Part shown: piece after piece, positions 1 to 10,371 of the stretch | How positions within the stretch are numbered: position 1 is the first letter of the stretch | Layout of the letters: every line of letters starts with the position of its first letter | Assembly (NCBI RefSeq): GCF_905220415.1 | Contig: NC_059558.1 | Span: 7,390,501-7,454,500 of the forward strand | Reading direction: 5' to 3' | Length of the DNA: 64,000 nucleotides | Source of the DNA: Colias croceus | Lineage: Eukaryota > Arthropoda > Insecta > Lepidoptera > Pieridae | Notes under the pieces: model-generated | Seen by the model: the letters and a program-made list of their open reading frames with translations, nothing else | Database searches by the model: none | What the model was told of the DNA's origin: nothing | Made by a program: the position numbers and the translations under genes

Positions 1-300
1 TATAAAATCATGTGGAGGACTTCAATGTTTTTCTTCAAAATAGTAAATGTGTACAACAAGAATTACATTAATTATCATTTATTTAACCCTAAGTGCTAAG
101 GGTTTACTAGTGAATGTTTTTCAGGTCAGCTATTTACATAAATAACATCATTTCGATAAAGGGTGGGCTTAATGCCCACATACACACTACGCACATTATA
201 TTAAAGTCTGCATAATTTACAGCTATTATGTTGGAATTATCAATTTATTTGCGGTTAGTAACAATATTCAGTGTTTATTGTTAGTATAATTATTACATGA
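1..300. other. AT-rich DNA, no gene seen
   Basis: No reading frame, RNA or repeat I recognise. It reads as ordinary non-coding DNA up to the first HLE. Confidence 0.6.
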
Positions 301-301
301 A

Positions 302-388
302 TCTATACATATAATAAATCTGTAGAAGGGTCAATTCTGTACATTGAAAATATTGAAAAAATAAATAGCAGTTGGGGTATATATTACG
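302..388 (+). mobile_element. HLE-d, 5' fragment
   Basis: Starts TCTATACATATAATAAATC after a host A and matches the first 80 or so bases of the copies at 469 and 23700. The 3' hairpin and CTAG are missing. A second, longer copy begins 80 bases downstream. Confidence 0.6.
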
Positions 389-468
389 TGTATGGAAGGA
401 AATTTGTTACTACCTAACTAAAAATAGGCAATGTGTCGTAAACTTGATGATACTTCTGATAATCATAA

Positions 469-772
469 TCTATACATGTAATAAATCTGTAGAAGGGTCA
501 ATTCTGTACATTGAAAATATTGAAAAAATAACTAGCAGGGGGTGTTACTGGATCGATACCAAGCCCAAATATGTGATTAAAAAAATTTTTGTCTGTCTGT
601 CTGTCTGTCTGTATATTCAGGCATCACGTGAAAACTAACGGTTCGAATTCGATGAAACTTGGTATAATTATACCTTATTATCCTGGGCATAAAATAGGAT
701 ACTTTTTATCCCGGAAAAATACGTAGAAAAAAAAATCTAGTATAATAAATAGGAGTCGCGGGCGGAAGCTAG
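469..772 (+). mobile_element. HLE-d, near full length
   Basis: Starts TCTATACATGTAATAAATC after A. It contains an expanded GTCT run and ends gtcgcgggcggaagCTAG. The end abuts the next HLE with no spacer. Compared with the copy at 23700, this copy has extra sequence around the GTCT run. Confidence 0.7.
589..613 (+). repeat. (GTCT)n microsatellite inside HLE-d
   Basis: About six tandem GTCT units. The HLE-a and HLE-d subfamilies carry two or three units at this point, so this is a local expansion. Confidence 0.8.
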
Positions 773-1000
773 TCCATTATAAATGCGATAGTAACTGTCT
801 GTCTGTCTGTTACTCAATCACGGCTAAACTACTAAACCAATTTGCATGAAATTTGGTATGGAGATATTTTGATACCCGAGAAAGGATATAGGCTATTTTT
901 TTATCCCGGGAAAAAGACGCAATCCCGGAAATCCCACGGGAAAGGCAACTATGCGGGTTTTTCTATGACTGCGCGGGCAAAGCCGCGGGCGGAAACCTAG
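773..1000 (+). mobile_element. HLE-a, full length
   Basis: Begins TCCATTATAAATGCG directly at the CTAG of the preceding element and ends gccgcgggcggaaacCTAG, then T. It is one of the clearest HLE-a copies, about 228 bases, with the body that reads GATATTTTGATACCCGAGAA. Confidence 0.75.
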
Positions 1001-1159
1001 TAACGAAATATGTCAATAAACATGGTCAATGACCTTAGTTTTTGCGGTAGAATAAAAAGATTCGTTACTTTAAGTGGAAAATTCTGTGAATTTTAATTTG
1101 ATTACAAATTCATTCTTGAAGTATATACTTACACCAATACCACCTTTTAAGCATTGTGC

Positions 1160-1290
1160 ACGTTGAGAGTAAAATTTCAAGGTCTTATCATGACAATACC
1201 GTCACGTCATAGAGTAAGGCACCGATACCTATTTTGAATTGCCAAAGAAATTTCACTTCTGACACGTGTGCTCGGCACGCATGCTCTTTT
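1160..1290 (+). repeat. M-family repeat copy
   Basis: Carries TTGAGAGTAAAATTTCAAGG and GACACGTGTGCTCGGCA about 100 bases apart. The same pair occurs at 9197-9375 and, inverted, at 43376-43530. A core like GAAGTGAAACTTCTT joins this family to the repeats at 10869 and 28449. It is probably a MITE; superfamily unknown. Confidence 0.6.
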
Positions 1291-1329
1291 TTTGTTATCT
1301 ATGAAAAACTATTTCGCGATACATCTGAC

Positions 1330-1365
1330 TATATAAGCTGATCGTTATTTGGTTGCCAGCAGTTG
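1330..1365 (+). promoter_or_regulatory. Candidate TATA/initiator core promoter
   Basis: TATATAAG at 1330-1337 is followed by gCAGTTg with its A at 1361. That 31-base spacing from the first T of TATA fits an arthropod TATA plus initiator. The first downstream ATG (1382) opens a frame of only seven codons, so no gene is tied to it. It could be chance in AT-rich DNA. Confidence 0.22.
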
Positions 1366-1570
1366 CCAGATATTCAATAAAATGAATAACGAACAGTTAA
1401 ACTAATTTAGTCCAATTAAAAGTGTAGAACCGAAAGGCTTTTACGTTGATAAATTTAAAATATCACAATTCTAACGCGGTTTTGTGAAAAAATATTTTAT
1501 TGTGAAGAAAATAATTGTTAAAATATATTCGTGGAAGTTGTGCCATAGATTCACACAATGAAAAAATATA

Positions 1571-1795
1571 TCTAATATAATTATATCATAAAGGCGAAAG
1601 TTTGTATGGATGTATGGATGTTTGTTACTCTTTCACGTAAAAACAACTGAACCGATTACAATGAAATTTAGCACACATATAGAGGGTAACTTGAATTAAC
1701 ATATAGGATAGTTTTTATCCCGGAAATCCCACGGGAACGGGAACTATGCGGGTTTTCCTTTGCAAACGCGGGTGAAGCCGCGGGCGGAAATCTAG
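1571..1795 (+). mobile_element. HLE-f, full length
   Basis: Starts TCTAATATAATTATATC after A and carries GGATGTTTGTTACTCTTTC. Ends ggtgaagccgcgggcggaaatCTAG, then T. Confidence 0.72.
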
Positions 1796-1865
1796 TAGGT
1801 CATATTGAAATCATGTTAATAAATACAACTATTTATATGACAGACATAAAACATTAATACATAGC

Positions 1866-2079
1866 GACCGCCTCCTTGGTACAGTGGTTAAAGCGTGAGC
1901 GTAGCACTGAGGGGTCCTGAGTTCGATTCCCGGTGGAGACGAAGAAAAAAAAAATTGTCTCGGTCTGGTAGGACACAAAAGGCTGATCACCTACTTGTCC
2001 CTAGAGAAAATCGATCAGTGAAACAGATGTATAACGCATCTGTCCCTTACCCCACTATGGGACATGGGACTTCACTTTT
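1866..2079 (+). mobile_element. tRNA-derived SINE, family S1
   Basis: The head has an A box (TTGGTACAGTGGTTAA) and a B box (GAGTTCGATTCCC) with internal Pol III promoter spacing. The body is specific and ends GGGACTTCAC plus a short T run. TACATAGC occurs on both sides (1858-1865 and 2080-2087) as the target duplication. The minus-strand copy at 12092-12292 covers the same length, so both are complete. Confidence 0.85.
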
Positions 2080-2419
2080 TACATAGCAAGCAAAACAAAG
2101 AATCATTACTTCATACTTAAGAAATGAGATAAAAATCAAATCAATCTAATATAAACCAACCTGCATATATAAAAATAGTTTCCAATATGATGCAAACGTC
2201 AAAAACCGATAGCTCCTGTCAATTTATTTAACGGAAAATTAGTTCAGAAACCGCATTAAAAGTTCGCAACAGGCTGGCTCCGTTTAATTTGCAACTTTCT
2301 GAGCGCTTATAAAGGTTAATAATGTCATACACACTTTTAGAGGCATGTAGTCGTAGATTAAAATTTTGATATAGGTATATAGGATCAGTGGTTAGAAACT
2401 GTGACGTAAATAAATAAGA

Positions 2420-2632
2420 TATGAATAGAATTTTTGTTTGTGTGTTTGTTTTGTTTGTTACGATTTTACTAAAAACTACACGATCGATATAAAAATACTA
2501 TTAATTAACGTTTTAATTTTTACCGACGCAGCAGCAAAGCGGCGATAGGTTTTATCCCTTAAATCCCACAGGAATATGGACTATGCGTGTTTTTCTTTGA
2601 TAATGCAAACGAAGCCGCGAGCGGAAAGCTAG
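2420..2632 (+). mobile_element. Diverged HLE
   Basis: Only the 3' part is clear: TTTATCCC, then ACTATGCGTG, then gaagccgcgagcggaaagCTAG. The 5' boundary is a guess. Confidence 0.5.
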
Positions 2633-2664
2633 TATAGTATTTAACCTTTGCTATACAATTAACA

Positions 2665-2837
2665 CTAGCGGTCCGCCCCGGCTTCACCCGTGGTACATGT
2701 TCACGTTTTCTCTACATAAGAACCATCCTCGTACTTCAAGGAATATAATAAAAAAAGAATTATCGAAATCGGTTCAGCCGTTCTCGAGTTATGCGCTTAC
2801 CAACACATTTTGCGATTCATTTTTATATATAAGAAGA
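2665..2837 (-). mobile_element. HLE-c, full length
   Basis: On the minus strand it starts TCTTCTTATATATAAAAAT and ends gaagccggggcggacCGCTAG. It matches the copy at 8833-9001 closely, apart from the 5' 30 bases. Confidence 0.75.
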
Positions 2838-4208
2838 TTAAACAAGAGAAAATAATCTATCAAGAATATGGAATACAAATAAGAAACTATTTGAACGAAG
2901 TTTATTCTCCTATTTCTATTAAAACAGCCATTCAAGTGTTTATAAGAAGCTTCGTCTAAAGTGTTTATAAGGGCCTTTTATTCTCTATAAGTCTACTTCA
3001 CTGAACTTCAGAATGAATTTGTTTAAAAGATAGCAAAAGGAAATATATTATGAAACAATACTTTACACAAAAAGTTGATTTAAATTGTAACAAATGAAAT
3101 TTCTGATTGTTTTGTTTTCTGCTTTTTATTAACGATCTAAAAAGTGGGAAAACTATCTCAAGTAAAGGTATTACGGTAAAAATAATTTAGGTAATTTAAA
3201 TTCATAAGTCCAACTTATTAGATCACATCAGATTTAGTAGATTTTACATAATATAATAAAACGCCTATTACAGTGTACACATAGTAAAGTCAGAATACAT
3301 AAACAATGTTAGCCAAGAAATAGGAAACACACTAAAGTAATGGAAAGAAAAAAAAGTACCTACTAACACAACTGTTATAGACAGCGACTAAAATATTTCA
3401 GAACGATAAAATGAAAAATTCGATTTTTCTTGACAATATTACCTATTTTATTACTTTCTAAAATATCTCCTAGTAACTGAATTTTATAGCGATAAATTGT
3501 AACATCGATGATTCTTGCCAATACTTATAATTTTGTTTCACATAAACTTCAGTACAAAATTGACAAATGTCTTCCGCTGAGAACATTTTTAAGCGCGAAG
3601 TTGTTACAACTTGTACAAGTGTTACTAAAAGAACACTGAGCCAACTCTCAAAATTGTTTGAACGGTATTTTTTGGAAAGTACTTTTTTAGATATAATAAT
3701 TTCGTAGATTTTAAGATACCTACTATATAAATCTCACTCATGAAGGTAACCTACTGCTTACTTGAAAATATAGCATTTTTGTGTTTATTAACCTGATTTT
3801 AAAGCATAGAGATAATACTACTACATATTAACTCTATGTTTTAAAGTGTCAAAAATACTTACGAAAATAATAATAAATATTAGTCCAAATTTGAACCAAA
3901 TTCTATTTGGGGTCTTAAATAGCTATTTAAGAAAACTATTTCAAGTCGTATTTATAAACATTTTCTTAAAATAATTTTACCAAAGCTATTTCGACACATT
4001 CATCTATCAACAACAAAACATCTTCCATCATTTCCTCAACGCAATACTTAAATTCGCAACAGAAAATGAAACCCAAAATCGTGTTTATACAAACAATAAG
4101 CGGATTTAAGTGGGTATGAATTGCAAATTTAATTTGAAAAATCACCAGCCATTTGCCGCATATTTGCGGAGCCATCTTGTGTTGCCATCATGTTGATTTA
4201 TTTGTAAC
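2838..4208. other. Non-coding DNA, no feature seen
   Basis: AT-rich, mostly single-copy by eye. Short frames here (for example minus 3966-4175) lack any recognisable motif. Confidence 0.5.
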
Positions 4209-4215
4209 GTTCCGT

Positions 4216-4513
4216 CATAGTATAAAGAGAAAAGTAAGTTATCTTCAAACAAAGGTACGTGCCGTTTGTATGCGGAGCGCTTGGCCACGCCCTCCGTTCA
4301 TGTACGTACGCAAGCTTGACGCACGCACACAACGCCGCTCGGTTCCTTCTCATGGACCGTTCTCGTGAGGGCCGCGCTCTTGCTGTAAGCGGTTGTTGTT
4401 GTTGTTTGCTTATACAATTATTTAAAATATCAATGTGACAAGTGACAACCCTGCGCCTCGCGAGTTTAGGTACCGTGCGTTCCTATACTGCCTACTTTTC
4501 TCTTTATACTATG
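4216..4513. mobile_element. MITE with CATAGTATAAAGAG terminal repeats
   Basis: Terminal inverted repeats of about 24 bases start CATAGTATAAAGAGAAAAG. GTTCCGT flanks both ends (4209-4215 and 4514-4520) as a 7-base target duplication, possibly 8 with one change, which would suit a hAT-type element. The interior is CpG-rich, unlike its surroundings, and accounts for the short open frames here. No transposase is present. Confidence 0.75.
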
Positions 4514-4520
4514 GTTCCGT

Positions 4521-5190
4521 TGATCTAAGCGCGTAATAGAGATCTTTATGTAGGTAAATAAACATTTAAGAAATGTGTGTTTTGGGTGTGTTTGACTTTG
4601 AAATTATCTAATCGTTGTTTGGTTTGAGAATTAAAGTGAAGTATATTTGATGTCGGGTTTTGAATGTTTTCAGTAAACATATATTTACTTATGTTATGTG
4701 AGAGATAGATAAAAATTAAAAAGTCACACAGTAAATTATCTAAGAAAGAAAAAAAATTAAGGCTGTCATAGTGTATTTTTTTGATATTATCTGTATGTTA
4801 TAACATTATAAAAATAATAATAATATCGAAGCGAGAACTATACAAAAAACTAATACAATGACTTTTGTAATGTTTGTTTTATGTAAGTCCCTTTAAAAAA
4901 AAGCAAATGTTAAGAAATAAAAATGCTAATTGGAAATTAATAATTACTTACCTGCTTTTCCGAAGCAAAGTGTATGAAAAGTATCAGTAGTAATTGAAAA
5001 GTTAATTATTTCTTTGAAGTGAACTAGATTAAGATTACCTTCAATAACATTTCATCGTTAATTTCGCGTAACTCATTAAAATAAAAGTGTTTTTAAAATA
5101 ATAAATTTTTCATATAAAATAATGGAATTGTGGTTTTACCCATTTACCATTCAAATTGTTATGGTAACAGGATTTTGAAGTGACATCTTT
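4521..5190. other. Non-coding DNA, no feature seen
   Basis: AT-rich sequence without coding motifs. Confidence 0.5.
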
Positions 5191-5194
5191 CACA

Positions 5195-5306
5195 GTTCAC
5201 ACTAAACATATTTTGTTTACTTTTATAATTTGTATTTTATATTGTTGTATAAGCTGTTTGGAAACTAATAAAATAAAATAAAAATAAAATAAATAAAATA
5301 AAATAC
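5195..5306 (+). mobile_element. LINE 3' end with (AAAAT)n tail
   Basis: GTATAAGCTGTTTGGAAAC followed by a run of AAAAT/AAAT units is the shape of a LINE 3' tail. The 5' part is lost. Confidence 0.5.
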
Positions 5307-5320
5307 CTTTTTATATGCAA

Positions 5321-5506
5321 CTACCTGTGCTCAGCGGTTTCACCCGCATTACTCTGCTCCTGTTGGTAATATATATCGTTCCTCGATAAATAGGCTATCT
5401 ATCAACGAAATAATTTTTCAAATCGGACCAGTAGTTCCTGAGACTAGCGCGCTCAAACAAACAAACAAACTCTTCAGATTTATAATATTATACTTTAGAA
5501 TATAGA
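5321..5506 (-). mobile_element. HLE-b
   Basis: On the minus strand the body (CGCGCTAGTCTCAGGAACTA) is clear. The terminal CTAG has mutated to GTAG. The 5' end is TCTATATTCTAAAG. Confidence 0.65.
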
Positions 5507-6430
5507 TGACTGAGTTTCTAAAAACTAAAAACGAATTAGAATTATTTTAAGATACATATTAAAACTTAAAAGTAGAGCAAATGCGATCTCATATGAGTGA
5601 TAAGTTTTTTAACTGTTTTCATATTTTAGTAATTTAAAAAACAATTTTTAATCTGGCCAAGAATATCGTACAATTTTTGTTTTAAAACACTTATCACTAA
5701 GTTATTCGTACACTTAGTTCGTATAATGTATTATAGTATCTAAGTGCGTCTATGTATATTGTATTAATCATATGAAAAATTGATTATAATCTAATTTATA
5801 TTTAAATAATCAATTAAAAGTACTACTTACGTATTCTGTGCAAAATCCCAGTTGTACCTGTAAATAAAAAAATCTAGAATGAGTCTAATTCTCTATAATA
5901 AAAAGTATTCCTTTTTTCATTTTAGGCGTTTTAAACGAGACAAACAGGAAAATGGAAAAGCCGACCTCCTCATTTAAGTGGAGCATCTTTAGAGGATACG
6001 ATATTATTACGATACGACAAAAATAAATTAGTATATTGTAATATTGTATTTTGGGATTTAAATCTTTCAGACAGAGTAGAAATATTAAATAGTGTTAGTG
6101 GTCAGCACTAGGTAACAATAAAAATTGTTATTAACTTTTAAGTAGACATATACTTAGATACAATTTTATAAAAAATCAAGAAAATAGATGTCCAGCCTTC
6201 TCACGATAAAGTATGTTTCAAAGTCTATGGGTCTGTACAATTTATTGTCTGTTACCTGAATTAAATATAATAAAAAATAAATAAAAAAAAAGTTCAAATT
6301 AAAATACACATTACACAGGTTACTTATAAGATAAGACCACATGCCTAATGTAATTAAAATGTTTATCAATAATTGTAGATTGTATTACATAAAAGTTTCA
6401 GGATTTATTAGTACAGAATATAAAATATAC
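5507..6430. other. Non-coding DNA, no feature seen
   Basis: AT-rich. The minus frame 6166-6369 is composed of AT-codon residues and has no domain signal. Confidence 0.5.
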
Positions 6431-6489
6431 ACTAATTATTTCAAACCGAAGCGATCCGAACCGATCGTGCTGCTAAGTGTTGCTCTTTT

Positions 6490-6690
6490 GCTTACTTGGG
6501 ATGCCCTTCAGGCCGCCGGCCAGTTGGCCGCCCTAAGTTTCACTGGGCAGACCAAGTAACCAGTTTAGTGGAACTGCGCAGAAGTGATTGGGAAAACATC
6601 GCTCCGTGCCGGGAAAAGTGGCGTCTCTTGTTGTCGGAGGCCAAGGCCCACTTTGGGGTCACCGCGTCAGATAGTAAGTAAGTAATTTCA
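6490..6690 (+). pseudogene. LINE reverse-transcriptase ORF, extreme C-terminus
   Basis: The frame from 6496 reads GRPKFHWADQVTSLVELRR, then a tryptophan-rich stretch and AKAHFGV before a stop. This is the pattern (GRP..RW.D.V...W....W..L...AK.HFG) that ends the ORF2 of one LINE group in insects. The tail is AGTAAGTAAGTAA, a simple-repeat LINE end. Everything upstream is lost, so this is a dead-on-arrival 5'-truncated copy. Confidence 0.7.
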
Positions 6691-6699
6691 AATCATCTG

Positions 6700-6839
6700 T
6701 CTTCTATAATATACTAAATATGAATCGCCAAATGTGTTGCTAAGCGCAAAACTCAGGAATAGCTTGACCAGCTGCAGCGGCACGGCACGGTAAGGTATAG
6801 ACAGCACGAAAAAGGAGCAGCGTCTGCCGGGGCAGCTAG
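6700..6839 (+). mobile_element. HLE-c, short variant
   Basis: The 5' two-thirds carries AATCGCCAAATGTGTTGCTA. The 3' end is a different hairpin (tctgccggggca) before gCTAG, then T. It is shorter than other c copies because the stretch with CTTGAAGTACGAGG is missing. Confidence 0.65.
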
Positions 6840-7166
6840 TATGTAATAAAGGAAATACTTCAAAGAAAATTTAACATTAGAAATAACATCGTAGCATATA
6901 AAAACATCCAACACAGAGGGTAATTATGTAAAAGGGGCTTATCTCGCGAAGAATTTTAAATGTCGTGGATGTGTACAAAACGTCTGTTTAATTGTATTTA
7001 TCTTTAATAAGGCCGCGGGAAATAAATACCATAAAATAAACTTTTAGTCAATTCTAGGTAAATGGGATTTTAATTGCATTCTATATGGAACAAGTCTGCT
7101 AAATTATGTTGAATACATGATAATTATTATATATTTTCATGGTATAGAGTATAATTATGCTACTAA

Positions 7167-7389
7167 TCCTACTAATATGATATATGTGAAAGTTTGTGAG
7201 AATGGATGAATGGATGTTTGTTACTCTTTCACGCAAATTCTACTAAACCGATTACTATGAAATTTAGTATGTAGGTAGCTGAAGACCCAGAATAAGACAT
7301 AGGCTACTTTTTATCTTGGAAATTTCACAGGAACATGAAATGTGGGTATTTCTTTGAAAACGCGGGCGAAACCGTGGGCGGAAATCTAG
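7167..7389 (+). mobile_element. HLE-f, full length
   Basis: Starts TCCTACTAATATGATATATG after A and carries ATGTTTGTTACTCTTTCACG. Ends gcgaaaccgtgggcggaaatCTAG, then T. Confidence 0.72.
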
Positions 7390-8064
7390 TAGGTATTATT
7401 ATATTGTTAAGAGTTAGGGTTTAAGACTATAATGAAAACTGTTTTATCGGAATCAGAACTATATATTTTGATCTACCGACTACTACTACACTACACGGTT
7501 TTACTTTAAGAGCAAAAAAACAATCACGAATTGAATTTTTAAAGCATCGTGAACAGTCTTAAGTTGAGCCTTTACGCACCTTAAGGTAGGTAAAATCGAC
7601 GAGCTATGAACATTAATTATAAATAATACAGTAAAATAAGCAGTGAAAATTTGTGTAAGAAATTGAATTTCCTAAGATATATTTTTTTTAGCTGCTCCAT
7701 TTCTTTAGCTCTCTGTTTTTTTGTCTCTACATTCTACATACTTACATAACGAATTATTCCTCAATTTGATTAATTTTTAAATAAAATTCTCACACAGTAT
7801 TTTATATTCCTAGTTAAAACTGTAACTAGTTTAAACTTACTACATTCTTAACTATACTTACTATTAATGTTAGATACGCTTCTTGAAATAATGTGGTAAA
7901 AAAAGGCGTCTTAAATCGTAAGACTTTAATTTCGAAACTTACAATACTGGCAAAAAGCAAACCCTATAAAACAGTGTTCAAAGTTTAATTACCACTTATT
8001 AATTAAAGTCCTAACTTAGATTAATTTTTTACTCTCATTTTGACAACCTCACAAAGGTAACTTT
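7390..8064. other. Non-coding DNA, no feature seen
   Basis: AT-rich, no coding motif. Confidence 0.5.
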
Positions 8065-8065
8065 G

Positions 8066-8139
8066 TGAGTGCTCATGGGCGGTGGTGATCACCTCACTAG
8101 GTGACTGCTCCGCTACCCGCTCTATTATAAAAAAAATAA
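8066..8139 (+). mobile_element. LINE 3'-tail fragment
   Basis: CTCATGGGCGGTGGTGATCA and AGGTGAC..GCTC..CCGCTC..TATTATAAAAAAAA match a LINE tail that I recall as very common in Lepidoptera. Only about 75 bases remain. Confidence 0.6.
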
Positions 8140-8802
8140 GTGAATAGTAACTTTCTTATAATTGTTTTTATATAGTTCCAAGATAAACATAATAAATCCT
8201 AGATCAAGTAAATAAATCAAGATAAATTACAGTATTTCTTATAGATCTTTCACCCTCCGTGCCATTACACAAACTCAGTTGCCGGACTTCACTAATTTGT
8301 AATAATTTAAGGCGTTTTCATACAAATCCATTATATGTTACCTTTTCTTAATATATTCTGCCATTTAATAATGTTAACTTTGATTAGAAAGAATTTAATT
8401 TTATATGTAAAGTAGAAAGAAAAAAAACGTAGAAATAAAGAAGTACTGCAATGTATAACATTAAACAAATAAATATTAAAAAATGGAAGAAATAAAGAAG
8501 TATTTTAATGTAACATTAAACAAATAAAAATTATAAAACCAAATTACAGAGAAAAGTTAAACTACTAAAATTATGTGTAATGCTATAGGGCAAATATTAC
8601 AATGAAACAAATAAAAATTGTGTATATTCATTCCCCTAACACATAAAAATCCCATACTCTAAATCCTATAAACCGTTTATCCAACAGTTATATTAAATCC
8701 TCCTCACAAACACAAATCATCAATCCTAATACTTTTATAATTTCGAAAGTCACGTCATCCATATCACAAAGCCAAACAATCGATACCAAAATCACACCAT
8801 AA

Positions 8803-9165
8803 CAGAGATGATACAGCAAAAACTATAACCAACTAGCGGTCCGCCCCGGCTTCGCCCGTGGTACATATTAACGTTTTCTCTACATAAGAACCATCCTCGT
8901 ACTTCAAGGAATATAATAAAAAAAGAATTATCGAAATCGGTTCAGCCGTTCTCGAGTTATGGAATTACAACGAAAAGTGGCATTGATTTTTATATATTAG
9001 ATAAGGAAGCGTGTGTGAAAGCGCCTTAACTGCGACCAGCCAAGCGAAAAGGTGATAACAATTCGTCCTTTATATCAACTCTTTATTTAGAGCATTCCTT
9101 TGAAGTAATTTATATAAATTGAAACAGGAATAGAATATTTTAGCTAATATTTCTGTATAATAAGT
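8803..9165 (+). repeat. Segmental duplication, copy 1
   Basis: Starts GATGATACAGCAAAAAC and continues, after removing the HLE at 8833-9001, with GTGTGTGAAAGCGCC and CAAGCGAAAAGGTGATAAC. Copy 2 at 9391-10095 has the same order. Copy 1 keeps the uninterrupted TATAAATTG where copy 2 has a MITE. Confidence 0.75.
8833..9001 (-). mobile_element. HLE-c with paralogous empty site
   Basis: On the minus strand it runs from TCTAATATATAAAAATCAA to cggggcggacCGCTAG. The flanks are A (8832) and T (9002). The paralogous stretch at 9418 reads AACCAATATAGGAAG without the element. The insertion therefore lies between A and T with no target duplication, as expected for a Helitron. Confidence 0.82.
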
Positions 9166-9196
9166 CTCAGGCCTTTTTTGTAGTGTAACTTCTGCG

Positions 9197-9375
9197 CGAT
9201 GAGAGTAAAATTTCAAGGTCTTGAAGTAAATCTATTTAGGCGCATTGAGAGTAAAATTTCAAGGTCATGGAAATACCGTCACATCATGGAGTAAGCGACA
9301 ATTTTGCTATCCTTGAATCTTGACAAAGTAGTTTAACTTCTGACACGTGTGCTCGGCACAAACGCTCTTTTTTAG
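9197..9375 (+). repeat. M-family repeat with internal partial duplication
   Basis: TGAGAGTAAAATTTCAAGGTC occurs at about 9199 and again at 9244. It continues to GACACGTGTGCTCGGCAC as in the copy at 1160. It lies between the two duplication copies. Confidence 0.6.
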
Positions 9376-9531
9376 TTATTCTTACGATACAAAGATGATA
9401 CAGCAAAAACAAAAACCAATATAGGAAGTGTGTGAAAGCGCCCTAACACGTCTATCGAAGCGAAAACGTGATAACATTAATTGTTCAATTCAATTCTTTA
9501 TTTTGAGCGTTTGTTCATGTAATTCATTTAA

Positions 9532-10040
9532 GGGCTGATTTTTCAATCCTTGGTTAAAACTTATTCGTCAAATAACGTATTAAACTACCATTTCAAAAAT
9601 GTTTTCTAATTACCTGTGTTTGACAGTTCACAGGCGACATTTTAATATTATCGTGTAATACTTCTTTGCAGTGGTGGCTCAGTGGTGAGACCTCGGACTT
9701 CGAATCGATAAGTCCGGGGTTCGAGACCAGGCGAGCGCGCAGGAAATAAATTTATTTTTCAATTTATCTGCGCATGTTGTTACATCACCACTGCTCGAAC
9801 AGTGAAGGAAAACATCGTGAGGAAACCGACATGTCGAAGAATTAAAAAACGTTCGACGACATGACGTGTCATCAACCAACCAACCCGCACTTGGCCAGCG
9901 TGGTGGATTATGGCCTGTACCCTCATAGGAGGCCCGTGTCCCAGCAGTTGGAACGTATATGGGCTGATGATGATGATGATGATGAATACTTCTTTGGGTA
10001 AGTTTTATTTGGTTTTAATCAAGGAATGAAAAATCGACCC
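9532..10040. mobile_element. MITE with TAA target duplication, host of a SINE
   Basis: The termini are GGGCTGATTTTTCAATCCTTG and its imperfect inverse ending TGAAAAATCGACCC. TAA flanks both sides (9529-9531 and 10041-10043), as in PIF/Harbinger-type elements, and copy 1 of the duplication shows the single TAA. About 330 of its 509 bases are a later SINE insertion plus its duplicated target. Confidence 0.8.
9669..9984 (+). mobile_element. tRNA-derived SINE, family S2, full length
   Basis: The tRNA-like head has GTGGCTCAGTGGTGAGA (A box) and GGGGTTCGAGACC (B box). The body includes GAAGGAAAACATCGTGAGG and GCACTTGGCCAGCG. The tail is (GAT)n. AATACTTCTTTG is exactly repeated at 9657-9668 and 9985-9996 as a 12-base target duplication. 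Open frames crossing it are artefacts. Confidence 0.93.
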
Positions 10041-10371
10041 TAAATTGATGGGATTATACGTTTATCGTGGAGCTAATATTTCAGATATTTTAGCGATTCG
10101 TTATTTGTTTTAGATTACAGAACCATTTGTTAAGAGTACGATAAAGAATTAAATATGCACAATTAATATAAAATTATAAGTACGAAATAAATGAAAAATA
10201 TTGAGAAATATTAAAAAATGTTGAGCCATATTTATACGACCTTGTTATTCAAGAGTTTTAGTGCATTTTGAATACACTTGACCCGTAAAATATTATTTAG
10301 ACGGTGCCAAAGTGTCATTAAATTTACTTTTGTCCACATTTACTATTTATTTCACAGCTTTATTATTCAAA

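Larger units (their letters stand above)
9391..10095 (+). repeat. Segmental duplication, copy 2
   Basis: Homologous to 8803-9165. It lacks the HLE-c of copy 1 and is itself split at a TAA by a MITE (9532-10040). After the MITE the homology resumes with AATTGATGGGATTATACG and GAGCTAATATTTCAG. Confidence 0.72.

Noticed and set aside
589..613. CRISPR-like or satellite array at repeated GTCT
   Set aside because: Simple microsatellite in an HLE. The window is eukaryotic, with no direct repeats and spacers.
4153..4368. 71-codon plus frame
   Set aside because: Most of it lies in the CpG-rich interior of the MITE at 4216-4513.
6166..6369. Possible membrane protein on the minus strand
   Set aside because: The F/I/Y/L-rich residues follow from AT-rich codons. 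No start context or homology was seen.
9715..9735. tRNA gene from the B box GGGGTTCGAGACC
   Set aside because: It lies in a SINE with target duplications. The head does not fold into a standard tRNA with a 3' acceptor at the right distance. The same applies to the heads at 1866, 16607, 28350 and 40899.
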